Assembly: GCA_016219645.1 (NCBI GenBank) | Contig: JACRLR010000040.1 | Span: 124,001 to 188,000 of the forward strand | Reading direction: 5' to 3' | DNA: 64,000 nucleotides | From: Nitrospirota bacterium | GTDB lineage: Bacteria > Nitrospirota > Nitrospiria > Nitrospirales > Nitrospiraceae | Shown here: in pieces, positions 63,437 to 64,000 of the stretch | How the letters are laid out: each line of letters begins with the position of its first letter | Position numbering within the stretch: position 1 is the first letter of the stretch | Notes under the pieces: generated by a model | The model's input: only the letters and a program-made list of their open reading frames with translations | Databases searched by the model: none | What the model was told of the DNA's origin: nothing | Position numbers and translations under genes: made by a program

Positions 63437-64000
63437 GTGACCGATTTACTCATAAAACTCATTCCGCTGTTCCCTCTACTGGCCGTAATCATCAATGGGC
63501 TCGTAGGCAGGAGGTTTTCCCACGACGTGGCCCATCGGCTTGCCTGGGGGTCGGTAGGGTTATCGTTTCTCTGCACGATCAGCGTGTTTGTCGACATTCT
63601 GCGGACCGGTACGCCCCATGAAGTCATCGCCTATCAATGGATATTCGGTGGGGACCTCACCATCAATTTGGCCTATCTCGTCGATCCTCTCACATGCATC
63701 ATGCTGCTCGTGGTCACGGGCGTCGGGTTCCTGATCCACGTCTATTCCGTCGGCTACATGCATGGGGAAGAGGGATTCACGCGATTCTTCACCTACATGA
63801 ACCTCTTCATGGTCTCCATGCTGCTCCTTGTCATGGGGAACAACTATGTCGTGCTCTTCATTGGGTGGGAAGGGGTAGGACTCTGCTCCTACCTCTTGAT
63901 CGGCTACTACTATGACAAGGTCTCGGCCGCGAAGGCTGCCTCGAAAGCCTTTGTGGTGAACCGTATCGGCGACGCGGGCTTCCTTCTGGGAATCTTCCTC
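63437..64000 (+). CDS. nuoL: NADH-quinone oxidoreductase subunit L (partial)
   Basis: 188 codons are visible before the window edge. The antiporter-like N-terminal region shows LTINLAYLVDPLTCIMLLVVTGVGFLIHVYSVGYM-type helices, the conserved GWEGVGLCSYLLIGYYY (with the essential Glu) and NRIGDAGFLLGI. It begins at GTG, one base after the nuoK stop. The C-terminal piston helix cannot be seen. Confidence 0.92.
   Translation, partial: MTDLLIKLIPLFPLLAVIINGLVGRRFSHDVAHRLAWGSVGLSFLCTISVFVDILRTGTPHEVIAYQWIFGGDLTINLAYLVDPLTCIMLLVVTGVGFLIHVYSVGYMHGEEGFTRFFTYMNLFMVSMLLLVMGNNYVVLFIGWEGVGLCSYLLIGYYYDKVSAAKAASKAFVVNRIGDAGFLLGIFL

Overview
The window looks like a chromosomal segment of a Nitrospira-type bacterium (phylum Nitrospirota). 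That is an inference from the gene families, the gene order and the dispersed intergenic repeats; no rRNA is present to prove it. It spans the probable replication origin: a DnaA-box-bearing, AT-rich stretch (about 29.55-29.87 kb) followed by dnaA, dnaN, gyrB and gyrA, all on the + strand.

Layout. 0-7.3 kb: cell-envelope genes on the minus strand (DUF5666 lipoprotein, PilZ, DUF3047, a flavin disulfide reductase next to a TVP38/TMEM64 membrane protein, an EF-hand protein) plus a 1.15 kb gene-free stretch holding a diverged duplicated element. 7.3-20.4 kb: metabolic and maintenance genes (a molybdopterin oxidoreductase, a dipeptide epimerase-like enzyme, coaE, trxB, thiI, queG) and a sigma-54 activator with a degenerate receiver, interspersed with an inverted-repeat element family. 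20.5-24.4 kb: a compact block that resembles a defence or toxin module: an sce7726-type nuclease, a Beta-family protein, a PIN-like nuclease and an ImmA/IrrE metallopeptidase. 24.4-28.6 kb: a TPR protein, a two-domain ThyX and hisS. 28.6-29.6 kb: a small DsrE-like cluster. 29.6-39.2 kb: the origin, dnaA-dnaN-gyrB-gyrA, dciA and smpB.

40.1-45.1 kb: a roughly 5 kb integrated element. An intact tRNA-Glu(CTC) and a 32 bp copy of its 3' end frame a tyrosine integrase, a zinc-ribbon protein, an excisionase-like HTH protein, a vapB gene with an internally deleted vapC, and a cobalamin-binding radical SAM enzyme. 45.4-52 kb: a probable polyamine cluster (deoxyhypusine-synthase-like enzyme, aldehyde dehydrogenase, pyruvoyl arginine decarboxylase, agmatinase) with a DsbA-like protein and a pseudouridine synthase. 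52-55.8 kb: a PriA homologue whose helicase motifs have decayed but whose zinc cysteines are intact, then an OmpA-family protein. 56.4-64 kb: a complex I operon in the order nuoA-B-C-D-G-I-J-K-L (L cut by the window edge), with nuoE, nuoF and nuoH absent from their usual places.

Two repeat classes recur. One is a set of arrays with a strict 7 bp period, several arranged as inverted pairs just upstream of thiI, gyrA, nuoG and nuoK. The other is a family of about 120-170 bp elements with inverted ends and a central stem whose two arms co-vary between copies. Two of these carry a nested hairpin that looks like a terminator.
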